64,000 nucleotides of DNA, taken from Ascaphus truei (Eukaryota > Chordata > Amphibia > Anura > Ascaphidae). This document shows, piece by piece, positions 1 to 10,599 of the stretch. Both the position numbers and the translations under genes were made by a program. The notes beneath the pieces were generated by a model. The model was not told the origin of the DNA, did no database searches, and saw only the letters and a program-made list of their open reading frames with translations. Each line of letters starts with the position of its first letter. Within the stretch, counting starts at the first letter, position 1. The stretch is from assembly GCA_036426205.1 (NCBI GenBank), contig CM071571.1, positions 117,353,706 to 117,417,705 of the forward strand, read 5' to 3'.

Positions 1-470
1 ACATAAAAACATTAAAAACTCACACATGACAAACATAACACACAATATGATTGATTATGGGCAATTTCGAAAATAAGTTTAAGCATTTGCTGTAAAGTAA
101 CGAAAAAAGACGGTGCAAAACAGTGCTAAAAAAATAATAACAACAATACTTTAAATAAATATTGCAGGCAGCCTGGCAAATACTGACTGTACAGTCAGAA
201 AATGAACCACAGAGAAAAGAAAGAATTGCCGGCGCCAAATCAGTCCTTTAAATAATAATAACTCCGAATAAAAACCAAACCGTCTCTTGAAAAGTCCCAA
301 AAGTGTCCTTGAACAGATAGGCAGTGAAGGGGTCAACGAACGGCTCACACCAAATGGTAGTGCAATATATAAAAAAGAGAAGAAAACAAACAGATAATGG
401 TGCAGTACGCCAAAAAAGTTGACATAAAAACATTAAAAACCACGACATGACAAACATAACACACAATAAC
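1..470. repeat. Direct repeat pair, about 49 bp
   Basis: Bases 1-49 recur in the same orientation at 422-470. Both copies contain acataaaaacattaaaaac followed by tgacaaacataacacacaat, with a few differences between these two blocks. The first copy runs off the window edge, so the full unit is not visible. The pair flanks the left arm of the inverted repeat at 214-1027, and both probably belong to one rearranged mobile element. I do not recognise the family. Confidence 0.7.
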
Positions 471-1027
471 AGACAGACACTAGCAAGGCTATAATCCTAA
501 CAAAAAGCTATTTATTAACATAGAAATACTGGGTTCCGGAGGATACAGCACTTAAGTCCAGAGGGGTAAAATTGAAACCCTACTTACAGGACAGTGGATG
601 GTAAAAGCAGTAAAGCTGAAGATCGCTCAGGTGCTCCTCTCTGATGATAACTGGAGCTCCTTTAGGGATTGCCTCGTGTGGGGGATGGATGTTGAGTTGC
701 ACGAAAACCGGAACTTCCGGGTGGATGTGACGTCACACGCCGCGGTGTTACCGAAATCGCTGCTCCTCTTCCTCTCCTTTCCCCCCACAGCCTACACAAC
801 TGCTGCCAATATCCTCCACAACCAAACGAACAGCTCTAAAAACAGGATAATCACCCAACGACGTTTCATGCACATACGTGCACTTCTTCACACCTTCATT
901 CTTTACACCCCCTTCACTGCCTATCTGTTCAAGGACACTTTTGGGACTTTTCAAGAGACGGTTTGGTTTTTATTCGGAGTTATTATTATTTAAAGGACTG
1001 ATTTGGCGCCGGCAATTCTTTCTTTTC
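214..1027. repeat. Perfect inverted repeat with 119-bp arms
   Basis: Bases 214-332 are the exact reverse complement of 909-1027 by eye, separated by about 576 bp. Each arm contains gccggcgcc and an AATAATAATA run. The frames readable across the arms are mirror images of each other and are not taken as genes. A perfect match of this length implies a recent origin (inverted duplication, foldback transposon or assembly inversion) or gene conversion. No transposase is visible between the arms. The spacer includes a GC-richer stretch at about 700-790 of unknown origin. Confidence 0.8.
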
Positions 1028-1260
1028 CCCATTTGCTGTAAAGGGTATTATAAATGGTAAAAGCAGGTGATAGAAAGAAGGTAAAATCAGGATACCTATA
1101 AATAATTAAACTATATTTTCAAGGCATGATATCATGGCAAACTTTGACATGTGCAGCTGTCAAAAGTAATTTGATGGGAAACAGAAAGTTTAAGACAAAA
1201 CTGTACACAACAACTTTTGCATAAAGATTTAAGGGCCTACGAGTAGATCTGAATTCTGAT

Positions 1261-1696
1261 AAACCGCTTCTAAAGTGCCGTTTAGAAGTGGATCGGCATG
1301 ATTTGCTATTCTGTAAGCCCTTCTCGCCTGTCCAATCCATGCCTAAACAACTTTCTTAGAAGCGGTTTAATTCTGTCTCTGTCATTTCGATCGGTTTGTC
1401 CAAACAGCCTCCAACTCACATTTTTTTTAACTAAGACTGCTATTCTAGTAGCTCCGTTATGCAAACCGCTTCTAAAAACTCAAAAGTTTTTCACGCCAAC
1501 TCAAGCGTGGCGAGTTTGGAATTGTAAGTTACATCCAGACTCTGAAATACAGGTTTGGCTGAGAGAGCAAAACCCATAAGTAATACTGGGGATGGAGTTA
1601 GCACCACCTCAGGTTATTCCGCTTCTGAAGCATGTACAATCTGTTAAACCGTGCGGTTTGTCACTTTGTTTAGACGCTGTTTAGAAGAAGCGGTTT
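1261..1696. repeat. Cluster of GAAGCGGTTT motifs in alternating orientation
   Basis: The 10-mer GAAGCGGTTT, or its complement, occurs four times: complement at 1261, direct at 1359, complement at 1466 and direct at 1687. The first two form a 12-bp perfect inverted pair (1261-1272 with 1357-1368). The last two form a 13-bp pair including the flanking GC. Partial forms (tgcggttt, ccgcttct) lie between and just after them. The sequence could be part of an unrecognised DNA transposon or a protein-binding array. I cannot say which. Confidence 0.6.
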
Positions 1697-1769
1697 GCAA
1701 TAGAGAATACCATTTTTTCTCACATTTCATTTTGCTACTTCTGTACATGCAAAACTATGCGGTTTGGCA

Positions 1770-3520
1770 ATGACAACTTCAGAGCTATTAGAAAAGGCCC
1801 CTTAGCCTTTAAACCTCCTTTCCCCACATTCACCTTTAATCTTGCTATTCATGAAAAATGTAAATAACCTTATGGTATTGTCGTGTCACAGGTGTCGTCA
1901 AAGGACCAAAGCAGAAGCCTTTTTTTGCCACAGTTGTATGAAAGGATACATGGGATGCATGTGTCTTACTAAACGTTATATGTAAAAAGCTGCTGAATTA
2001 CTTTTAGTATTCGTTATATTTGTTCTGAACAAACTACATCCACTATTAATTAAGCAGAATTTATGAATAAAACATTATTTAGAAAACATCCTGATTTGCA
2101 ATTGCCAGGTGATCTACACATCTGTATTGGCTCTGTGGTTTGCCACTTTTTTTTATTATGTTTGAGAAAGGTTTTGAAAGTTGAAAACTAATGGGGTCTA
2201 ATTAAACTTTATTCCCTGCTATTGTTTGTTTTCCATTCTTAAATACGCCATATACATTGGATAAACATAGGTGCATTAAATATATTATCTATCTTGGTAA
2301 AAAAAAAAAAAAGGAAAATATGACAAAATCTATGCTAAGGAAAACAATACAAGAACTACACTAAATTGTTACATGGACAAATGCCATCATAATACAGATA
2401 CAAGGCAAACAATTCTACATTGTATTTTATCATGCTTTGTTAAAAAAATAAAAAAACTTTTCCCTATGGGGTGATTTGATTAGCGTGTTGGATCACTATT
2501 ATGTTTTCAGCTGCCAAATAGTTCTCTTACAGTATGAGGCTCCAGTGTCAAGGGAAATGCTATCAAACATACAGAAAACAGAATAAAGCAAAAAGATAAG
2601 ATAACAGTAGAGTCGACACTAGCACCAGAGAGCATTGGAAGCAGCACAGAGGTTACTGCAAACAAAGGGAGGGAAGCAACAGAAAGAAGGCAGAGTATTG
2701 TGACTATGGAATGGAAAAGTGTATCACACTGTATACTTTAAAACAGACAGGATTGAATGAGAGTGGAGCCAAGAACATGCAAGGAAGAAGTAGCACTTGC
2801 ACAAAATATAAGCAATGGAGTGATGTTATCATTTTCTGTGGAATTAGCTAATTGTTCACAGTGTAAATAACCTGGGGAAATATGTAAGCCACAGAATGGA
2901 GCAAGCTATATTTCCAGGATTAATTCCATTGCAGTTATTTATGTTAGCTACATGTGCTCCTGATAAGCAGGCAACAGCAGCTTTATTAGTATTAAATTGT
3001 ATTTGTATGGTGCCAACATATTTCACTGCACAGTAAAATGTGGGAGGGAGAAGAATTCAGGCCTTATAAGCCTGCATGCAGCACAAATACAGCAGCAGTC
3101 ATGGGAACAAGACCAATAGTTGAGAGAAATTGATGCTGTCTTTTTTTTTTTGGTGCCCCTTTCTTAGCTCAAGGTAAAACTGCTACTTTACTTTGAAGTG
3201 GGACGAGATAGCTGCCCTCTTATTAAGAGAGGACAATTACTGTTTAGCCTAGGACCAACATGTGAGTTACTATTTTGGTGTTTTCTGTTTGCTTGTGGCA
3301 TTGTAATTATGGAACACTATCAATGGGACTTAAATCCTAAACAATGGTTCTGCCAGTTGAACAAATAAGGTGGCTGTAAGAACCACACACCTGCATGAGA
3401 CTCCCTCTTCCTAGTGTCCTGCGAAGGTCCTGATAACCCCAAAATGGGCATGAATTAATTGACTCAAAGGTAAAGCACATATATTTATATATTTTTTTTC
3501 AAGGTTCTGTAACCACAGCA
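1770..3520. other. AT-rich sequence without recognisable features
   Basis: No frame longer than chance, no terminal repeats and no tandem array were seen. Short homopolymer runs are present. It may be unique intergenic or intronic DNA. Confidence 0.5.
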
Positions 3521-3524
3521 AGCA

Positions 3525-3835
3525 CGTTACATAGTTACATAGTAGATGAGGTTGCAAAAAAACATATGTCCATCAAATTCAATCTACTGTATGTTCAATT
3601 TAGACGATTGTGCTTGTGGATTATCAAGATCCCTTGTCAAAGTACCTCAGCGAAACGGCCGTCGGGACGTATGCCTGCATCCAGAGGCACTTCATTGCTG
3701 CTCCGGCAGACTACCACTTCACGGACACGCTTGAGATACCCAGTGATAGATCATTATCGTATCACATTAACCAGGAAGTTCCTTCCTCCTAGTAGCTTGA
3801 CTTTGGTCCACTGGCTTATCTAAGCCTCCCTTTTT
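3525..3835. repeat. Dispersed repeat starting ACATAGTTACATAGTAGATGAGG
   Basis: The block opens with the acatagttacatagtagatgaggttg phrase (in two parts: acatagttacatagtag, then atgaggttg), which I associate with a common dispersed repeat in frog genomes. That recognition is from memory and is not testable here. It continues into GC-richer sequence with ggaagttccttcctcc near its end. The short frames inside are not credible genes. An internal agcgaaacggcc faintly recalls the 3' half of the hammerhead-like motifs elsewhere in the window, but the matching 5' half is missing. Confidence 0.45.
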
Positions 3836-3849
3836 TGTAAGGTGACATT

Positions 3850-4910
3850 ATCCTTAATCACAGGTCACAATATCCATATAAACCTGCTTTGGTGGGTACT
3901 CTTCAAGTACCCCCCTAATGCCATATTCAGAGCAGCATTGCTGTTGCCTACAAGACATTTTTAAAATCTCTATATTTTATATTTTGATACTATTAAAAGG
4001 TTTTTTTTTTTTTTAACATCGTTACACATTACTACATATACAGCTCACTATTTAACTACCCATTCATCCATTTAAATTATTTTTCTACAAATGAGTGATA
4101 TTGAGTGCTTGTAAGTAGGGATTCTTTTCTGGATCACCGGTCCTTCTGCACCTTGTCATCCAGCTGTTTTGTATCTATATGTTCCATTCTCTACTGCACC
4201 GTTCACTCCTACTACTTTTTGTAACCATTTACGCTCACCAGGAGTGCTGGTATCCCATCGTTCTTGTTATTATCAAGTAAAGTGTGAATATACCTTTGCT
4301 GATTTAAACCTACACAGTTTATAATACTATATTAGGCACCAGTCTCTTGTCTAAGATAAACTTTAAAGGCCATGCATTTTTATAAGTCCCTATACAGTTC
4401 TACTGCTGAGCATCATTGATTTTAATTCTGAAGACAGAATGTGCTGTGATCAGAAAATACAGTTAATCTGTCTGCATTCCATATCTGGATCCATTTTTTT
4501 AACTTTGTATTGACACTTATGTCATATCCATCTAAATCTGCAAATTTAAGCTGTATGTACATTTTAATTTTTATAACACCGATCAGTAACTCAGCGCTTT
4601 AAAATATATTAACAAAAAAACATTATAATACAAGGAAAATAATAATTCAGATAAGAGAAGTGCATCAAGACATAAATATAACATTGGGAGAAAGGAGTCC
4701 TTGCCCCGGAAAGCTTACTATCTAATTGTCATGTTGGGAGACGAACAGAGCCCATACTGTAGGAGTAAAGTTTACTGCATGGGTTAGAGTGCTTATAGGA
4801 AAACAAATACTATGATCGAGTCAGCTTAAGACAAAAATACTTCGAAAAATGAATCAATTGAGGGGAATTTGCAGAAATCCCAATAATAGCCTATTAACTA
4901 ACTCTCATGT
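3850..4910. other. AT-rich sequence without recognisable features
   Basis: Nothing gene-like or clearly repetitive was seen. It may include decayed retroelement 3' ends. Confidence 0.4.
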
Positions 4911-4914
4911 TAAT

Positions 4915-5100
4915 GGCAGTAACTACTAAGGTGATGAAGGGGTTTATCCCCTTCTGCAACCTTCCCGATAGGCCTAACCACCCACCCTGGGGCAACTACC
5001 CCATCACCCACCTCCTCTACCCCCAAAAAAACAGGTACTTCCGTTTCGCCCCTTCATTACCTTAGCGGTTAGCCACTAAGGTAATGAAGCTATTTTTATT
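4915..5100. repeat. Foldback-family repeat with cattaccttagcggttag core
   Basis: The element contains ccccttcattaccttagcggttagccactaaggtaatgaag (read as adjoining halves), a local hairpin, and an upstream counterpart ctaaggtgatgaaggggttta. The same core recurs at 27130-27300 and 27770. All three belong to one dispersed foldback family. No coding capacity is visible, so it is presumably non-autonomous. Confidence 0.65.
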
Positions 5101-5160
5101 ATTATTATTATAATTATTACATGGGATTGAAGCAGGGGGTCTCTGGAACTGAAACACATT

Positions 5161-5336
5161 AATTTCAGTTCTGGGGATGCCCTGCTTCCCGAGATATAGG
5201 CCACGGTATGGGGTGCCGGTATCTCCTGCATATTTAATTTTCCCGCATCACGTGACAGGAACAGTTAAAATTACTGGAGATATCGGCACACCATACCCCA
5301 TATCTCAGGCAGCAGGGGGTCCCCTGACCTGAAATT
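5161..5336. repeat. Foldback repeat, arms of about 60-65 bp
   Basis: The left arm 5161-5226 (through ctggggatgccctgcttccc and ggtatggggtgccggtatctcc) is imperfectly complementary to the right arm 5276-5336. The loop is about 50 bp. The sequence continues to about 5560 with a tail containing gcgatcacctgttaga. A related foldback with the same tail (gcgatcgcctgttaga) is at 26011-26345, so this is a repeat family and not a chance hairpin. Confidence 0.7.
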
Positions 5337-5559
5337 AAATGTGGTTCAGCTCTGGGGATCCCCTGCTTCAATTCTTTGTAATAAAAATGAAATAAAAGAG
5401 CGCGATCACCTGTTAGAGATCAATAGAGAGAAGGACCGCTTCTGTCTGCTTTCAATACGTAGCTCCTCCAGACTGATGCGGCCCAGTAGGATTAACAAAG
5501 TGGAAGTCCCATTCAGAAGCAGGGACCCGGCTGTGTTAATCCTGATAAACAATTCCCAT

Positions 5560-5990
5560 TCTCTGCACATTGCTGTGAACACGCTGTGTTTTGTCCGCAG
5601 ATCGCCAGAACATATGCGGGGCAAGTTGGATATGTTTGGCTACATCTGTATATCATACAAAAAATCTAAACCAAATGTAGTGCAAAGGGTATCATGGTGC
5701 CATTTATTGCATATATGGGGGACGTGGGAGTACACTAGGTTTCTTTTTGTGTCCCGAAACGTTGTGCATAGCCATGTTTTCTATACTGTATATGCAATAA
5801 ATGGCCCCACATGACCTTTTGCACAAAATTAAAAAAATATATAAAATCCAAGTGCGTTACATTGCTGTGCGCCATAATATTGAACTAAAACCAATTTTGA
5901 GAGTTAGGGTGCACATTGTGAACCCAGCAGCTCCCACCCCCCCCTCCCCTCCCACACACCTCCGGTAGCTCACATGAAAATTTACAGAAG
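5560..5990. other. No gene; relic with cccgaaacgttgt
   Basis: AT-rich sequence with a short block, ggggac...gtcccgaaacgttgtgc (5729-5770). It resembles stem II and the 3' core of the hammerhead-like motifs, but it lacks the CTGANGA half. No other feature was seen. Confidence 0.4.
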
Positions 5991-5999
5991 AAGCCGACA

Positions 6000-6707
6000 C
6001 CACAGATGACCTCCCCCTCCCCCTCTCAGCTCACAGGCAGGAGGCAGCGAGGACTGCACGCATGCTCCCAGGAGGGAGGAGGAGGAGAGCGGAGAGGGAA
6101 AAGCCAGGGGCAGCAGTGAGTGCGGCCGGCCAGCGGAACCCCTGGGACTCGAGGGGGGGTAGAAAGGAAGAGAGGAAAGGCGGCAAACAGCACCATGCTC
6201 CCCCCGCGCCCATCTCCGGCCCCACGCGGGCAGCCATGGAGACCAGGGGGGAGGCGGGGCCTGGGGGGGGGGAACACCCCAGCTACCATCTCCCACCTCG
6301 CGGGTAGACACGGGAACCTGGGGGGAAGCAAGGACTGGGGGGGGGAGCAAGGACTGGGGGGGGGGGGGGAACGGGGAACACCCCCGCTACCATCACCCAC
6401 CCTGCAAGCAGACACGGGGACAGGGAGGGTAAGCGGGGACCGGGAGGGGGGGATGCAATGGAGTACTAACCTCTTCAAGCAGCAGGAAGAGGATGCGCCT
6501 GCGTGGCCTTAGCCTGGATGGAAAAAAAAAATCTTGGCAGCCCGCCAAGTCCTGACAGCCAATCAGGCTGCTGGATCTAAAAAAAAAATTTCAGCGCGAG
6601 CAGGGAAAAAAACAAAAACACGTGCGCTGCTTGGGCAGCCATAAGGAGGTCACCACAAGGTCAAATCCACTCGCCCGGGGCGTGCGGGGGAATAGGTTTG
6701 TCGAACA

Positions 6708-6710
<3 letters not shown>
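6000..6710. mobile_element. GC-rich end of a TIR DNA transposon with internal minisatellite
   Basis: The right end, ggtttgtcgaacactg at 6695-6710, is followed directly by TA repeats. This matches a terminal inverted repeat that starts CAGTGTTCGACAAACC and inserts at TA. I did not find the matching left end, so the element may be truncated or have a diverged end. The interior (about 6190-6460) is a G-rich minisatellite with repeated ctaccatct/ccaccc and gacacggg phrases. Long frames here are GC-rich artefacts on both strands. Tc1/mariner-like membership is likely but unproven. Confidence 0.5.
6190..6460. repeat. G-rich minisatellite
   Basis: About three degenerate units contain gctaccatctcccacc, gacacggga and ggggaagcaaggactggg. 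Poly-G runs reach 13 bases. The unit resembles the ccgctcccatct/ggggacaggg array at 54380-54660 inside a different transposon. Confidence 0.6.

Positions 6711-6776
<66 letters not shown>
6711..6776. repeat. (TA)n microsatellite
   Basis: An uninterrupted run of about 33 TA dinucleotides directly follows the transposon end at 6710. It is the likely insertion target or an expansion of the TA duplication. Confidence 0.95.
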
Positions 6777-6778
<2 letters not shown>

Positions 6779-7020
6779 GCTAAAGAAACGCACATTGATA
6801 TTACAAAGAACATTTCCGAGAGCCATTACTGTATATTACATGAAGATACAAGCAAGACAAGGATCAGCAGGAAAGTGTGACAGGGAGACACCATGTCACC
6901 AAAGCTTTTCACTACAACACGTGAAGAATTGTTGAAGACATTAGATTGGGAAGAATAGGGAATTAAAATCAACCATGAATATTTGAGTCACCTACTTTTT
7001 GCAGATGACATTTTTAATGT

Positions 7021-7056
<36 letters not shown>

Positions 7057-7665
7057 TATTTATATATATTATTTATATATATTCTAAAATGAAATACAAT
7101 TATTTTGAAACACAAGAGGCAGGCATGAAAAGCCAGAGTTATAATACATACGTGATGTTGAAAATGAAAGCGCAATAGAGTGAGTGTGGTTAAGTGAAAT
7201 ATTAGACTAATCTAAAAGTGCATTACTGTATAGGGAATTAAAGCACCCACAATTAAAAAGATGGTGAATATCTCAGCAGTCTCCTTGTCTCTTCAAAAGA
7301 TATGTATTCTGCCCGTGCTCATTTATAGATTTGAAACTTGGACAATAAATGCGAAGATAATTCAGAAGCTTCAGACAACGCATAGAAGTATGGAGGAATG
7401 TATGATGGGTATATACCAAAGAGACAGGAAAAATAATTAATGGGGTTAAAACCAAATAAAAGCTTGTGATATCATCATATGGGTAAAGAAATTAAAATGA
7501 CAGTGAGCCGGACATATCGCAAGACTGTATTCCAAGAGAAATGAACAGTCCCAGATTACGAGCAAAGTAAGATGGGAGGATAAAATCAGAAAATTAGTTG
7601 GAGCAATGCTGAAAGATCATTGGGGAGGCTTTCATTTAGCAGTGGATCGACAAGTGTTGAAGACC
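6779..7665 (+). pseudogene. RTE-like LINE reverse transcriptase fragment
   Basis: The plus strand shows decayed reverse transcriptase typical of RTE-like LINEs. A frame from 6698 to 6880 runs through ISESHYCILHEDTSKT to a TGA. QGDTMSPKLFT follows in the same reading frame, so one CGA codon has probably become TGA. LLFADDIF near 6990-7012 is the catalytic FADD box. After a (CAT)n insertion, the C-terminal part is recognisable at about 7290-7440 (FETWTINAKIIQKLQTTH, then MEECMMGIYQRDRK). Several stops make it inactive. No endonuclease domain precedes it, so it is 5'-truncated. Confidence 0.75.
7021..7056. repeat. (ATC)n microsatellite inside the RTE fragment
   Basis: Twelve ATC units interrupt the reverse transcriptase remnant just after the FADD box. 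Confidence 0.95.
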
Positions 7666-7669
7666 ATGA

Positions 7670-8780
7670 ATATATATATATATATATTGTGTGTCAGGGA
7701 GACTTACTGGATATATGTTCTTGGTACATTGGTTCCGGGGGGTCTCAATGACACAATAGATATCAGTACAGTAGTTTAGTTACATCCATTTGTCCACTGT
7801 GAGGTTTGGCGCTTAGCTGGGAGGTCTGTGTTGAACGATTTATTTCGTTCTCTCCTTGTGGGTGCCATTACACCACAGTGGCTCAGTATTTCTACATTTA
7901 TATTTGTATACCAAATCATTTTCACATTTACATTATTCATATGGGTACCATTGACTTTGCTTGCGTGACCACCATTGGTCTAGTATCCTTCATTATTTAG
8001 ACATTATCTTATTATACTTTCATCTCCATTTGTACTTTTATTTTTATGTTTATTTTCATTTTCATTTTTATTTCTAGTTCTATTTTTTTTTTATTATTAT
8101 TCTTAATTATATTTACATTTATTATTTTATTATTATTTCCCATTCTATGTTCAGCATTTATATATATATTTTACCCAAAATATATTTATTACCTATTTTG
8201 GTCCACACCTTCAAAAAAATTTTTTTTTTTTAATTTCATTTTTATGTTTTTTTTTTTTTAATTTACCTACATTATATATATATGTCTCACTACCCCTTTT
8301 GTTTTAGTTTTTGGTCTCATGTTTTCTTACCCGGGTCCCTCTGGGTCTCTTTAGCACCTATGTTGTCTCCTCCTATATTTAGTGGTTATATAGCTATCTC
8401 TCTATACTTAGGGTATTGTTTACCACATATTGACATCTGTTTACTGTATTATACGTATTATATATATGTTACTATGCAAGTCAACTACCAATGACATTTT
8501 ACTTAACTCTTCAGGTTAACCTTGTTTGGCTGACTTGTATGTTTAATTTCTGGTCTATAATTGTGATATATATTTTATGCATTAGTTGAAGCGTCTAATA
8601 CTATATGCTATAACATACTTGGTCTTTAGGATTAAAATTGTGAATCCTTATCTATGTGTGCTCTGGCATACATAGGGGTTAATCTAACCCTAATACTCAT
8701 CATGTGTATCTCATTACTAATCCTCTGCCTCCTATGATATTATTGGTCATGTGTACTATATAACTGTATGTAATGCCTAT
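7670..8780 (+). other. AT-rich stretch, probable Penelope-type 3' UTR
   Basis: T-rich, gene-poor sequence lies directly upstream of the hammerhead-like motif at 8788. A comparable AT-rich stretch separates the Penelope endonuclease from its motif at 32.2-32.6 kb. By analogy this may be a 5'-truncated Penelope-like 3' region. A short TA run lies at 7669-7687. Confidence 0.4.
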
Positions 8781-8787
8781 GCTACTA

Positions 8788-8825
8788 CTCCTGATGAAGT
8801 CTCGCTTGAGACGAAACGCGTAGAG
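8788..8825 (+). ncRNA. Hammerhead-like ribozyme motif, Penelope type
   Basis: CTGATGA (8791-8797) is followed by one extra A, a perfect 5-bp stem II (GTCTC 8799-8803 with GAGAC 8808-8812, loop GCTT), then GAAA (8813-8816) and CGCGTA (8817-8822). A two-base-pair stem III (AC with GU) and a GUA cleavage triplet are possible. Stem I can form only CTC/GAG. Hammerhead variants with tiny stem III are known from Penelope-like retroelements. The extra A after CUGAUGA departs from the consensus and may weaken or abolish cleavage. Confidence 0.6.
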
Positions 8826-9284
8826 ATTGCTGTGGAGCCTACTGTCCAGTTTATATATTTTATTTGCACTCATCTACATTATTGCACTCCTGCTGCTTTG
8901 CTAGCATTTTGCTACCAGCCATTCAGACATTTGAGTTCCTGTTTACATTGTGAACTCTCCCCGGCTGAAACCTCGCTGACATCATCGAGTTCACGCGAGA
9001 CTCTATTCAGTGTATGCTCTGTGTAGCACCGGAGAGAGGGGAAGGTGGCGTCCCTCGTGGCTTTCGGTCCCTGCCAGGACCTAGAGGGGCTATTATGGCA
9101 AGACACACCGCGGACATCACACCGAAGTCCTCCTCCTTGGGTTCCTGCGTCTGAACGGGCTGAGTTGTACTCAAAAATGCATTTTTTTCAGCTTTGTTTG
9201 TGAGTGTGCATTTTTATCCCTTACTCCATAAATTTATTGTTATACAATTTTACGCTATGAGTGCGCCTGTTTTTTCTGTGTTTT

Positions 9285-9286
<2 letters not shown>
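8826..9286 (+). mobile_element. Probable Penelope-like element 3' tail
   Basis: GC-richer sequence lies immediately downstream of the hammerhead-like motif and ends at a TA microsatellite. The arrangement mirrors 31.4-32.15 kb (minus strand) and 63.77-64.0 kb. No protein-coding remnant was seen. Assignment rests only on this shared architecture. Confidence 0.4.

Positions 9287-9325
<39 letters not shown>
9287..9325. repeat. (TA)n microsatellite
   Basis: About 19 TA units at the 3' end of the probable Penelope tail. Confidence 0.95.
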
Positions 9326-9329
<4 letters not shown>

Positions 9330-9330
<1 letters not shown>

Positions 9331-10200
9331 AATACAGTACCAGCAATCACAAATATTTTCACATTTTAGTGTACAGTGAGTAGCTAAAGCCAATGATTAA
9401 TGAATGTAAATATGAACTAAATCAGACAGTTGATTCAAGCTAAAGCACAGTACAAAGGGAAATTCATATGAAGAGGAAGAATACATGTTTTTAAACCCTT
9501 TACAAAGGTAGTTGATCCTTTCAGGATAACATCATTTACGTGTCACATATTCAAGGCAAATATGCAGGTCATTTGCACAATGGGCAATTGTTGCATTCTA
9601 ATGACATCTTCACTTAAAGAATGGGTTATGCTGATTTGGAGTAAATAAGATCATAGAGAAATCGGACGTGTGAGATGACATTTTAAGTGTCAAGGGACAG
9701 TTACTAGGAAGGAAGGAAGAAAGAACAATGATATACTTGTAAATGGACAGTTACTATAAGCCTGTGATAAATATAAAGATTAAATGTTTTTTAAACAGTA
9801 TGCATTTCAATATAAGAACATGTGTTTACAGTCACTATATCCAGGAAAGCTAAGCAAACAAAAGCTTTGTGTTTAGTGTAAACAATCTTTTGAAAATTGA
9901 TCCTTACTCCAGATTAACAGGTTAGGAAACAAAGGGTTTATTTATTGCACTTGTCTTACATTGTACTGTTATCTAGCTAATACATTTCATCACATCTTAC
10001 TGTGGCTCTGAAGGGTTAAAGCAGCAATACTACCTTGCCCCTTTATTTTCTTTCTCAATTTTATATGTAAAGCATGTGACAATGTAGAATCTGGCAAGTG
10101 TTTGGTGCTCCTGTTATAAATCTGTAAAACAATGGCCGCCTTCTAACTTCTAACACAGAAGAAGCACTACAAAACAAGACAGGACTAGGGAGACAGAGAG
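9330..10200. other. Apparently single-copy AT-rich sequence
   Basis: No repeat family or frame was recognised. It leads into the GC-rich segment with the candidate exon and may hold its upstream flank. Confidence 0.4.
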
Positions 10201-10470
10201 TGATGAGAACAGCAACTGGTTCTATGCTCAGCTGAAGTGCCAGTGGCACAGTTGAGCATATGTAGGTGAGAGCGTCCAATAGAAGAACAGCAATGTGGAG
10301 GTGTGTACAGTATATGAGTGAGGCTGTGATAGGAGGCAGGTTTCAGATGAGCTCCCTGGGGTGGATCTTGAGAGGGCAGTGTTAGCGTCCGTCCGCGCCT
10401 GATTAGCGTGTGGCCGCCGTCCGAGACATTGTGCCTTTGAGAGGCTGGAGCGGGTGCGCGTACCAGGAGC

Positions 10471-10550
10471 ATGACGGGTGCCGGCGGGGGGGCCGGGGGG
10501 ACCTGCGGAGGCATGAGCGGGGACGGAGGAACTGCTGGGCGCAGGGACAG
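10471..10550 (+). CDS. Candidate first coding exon of an unidentified host gene
   Basis: A locally GC- and CpG-rich segment (about 10380-10590) contains an ATG at 10471 in fair context (agcATGa). It opens an 80-nt frame encoding a Gly-rich start (MTGAGGGAGG, with a second Met 14 codons on). The frame runs into CAG|gtgagc at 10550/10551, a strong vertebrate splice donor. The upstream 10200-10470 segment lacks recognisable transposons and could be 5' UTR and promoter. No downstream exon is visible; an L1 fragment follows within 60 bp, presumably in the intron. I do not recognise the protein. Chance GC-rich sequence is the main alternative. Confidence 0.35.
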
Positions 10551-10599
10551 GTGAGCGGGGAGGGTGGCGTGGGCGGCGTGGCTCCCTGAACCTTACACT

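Noticed and set aside
5729..5770. Hammerhead motif around cccgaaacgttgt
   Set aside because: A possible stem II and GAAA are present, but no CTGANGA core precedes them.
6026..6512. Frames of 80-150 codons on both strands
   Set aside because: GC-rich minisatellite sequence with few stop codons. There is no domain and mirrored frames are open.
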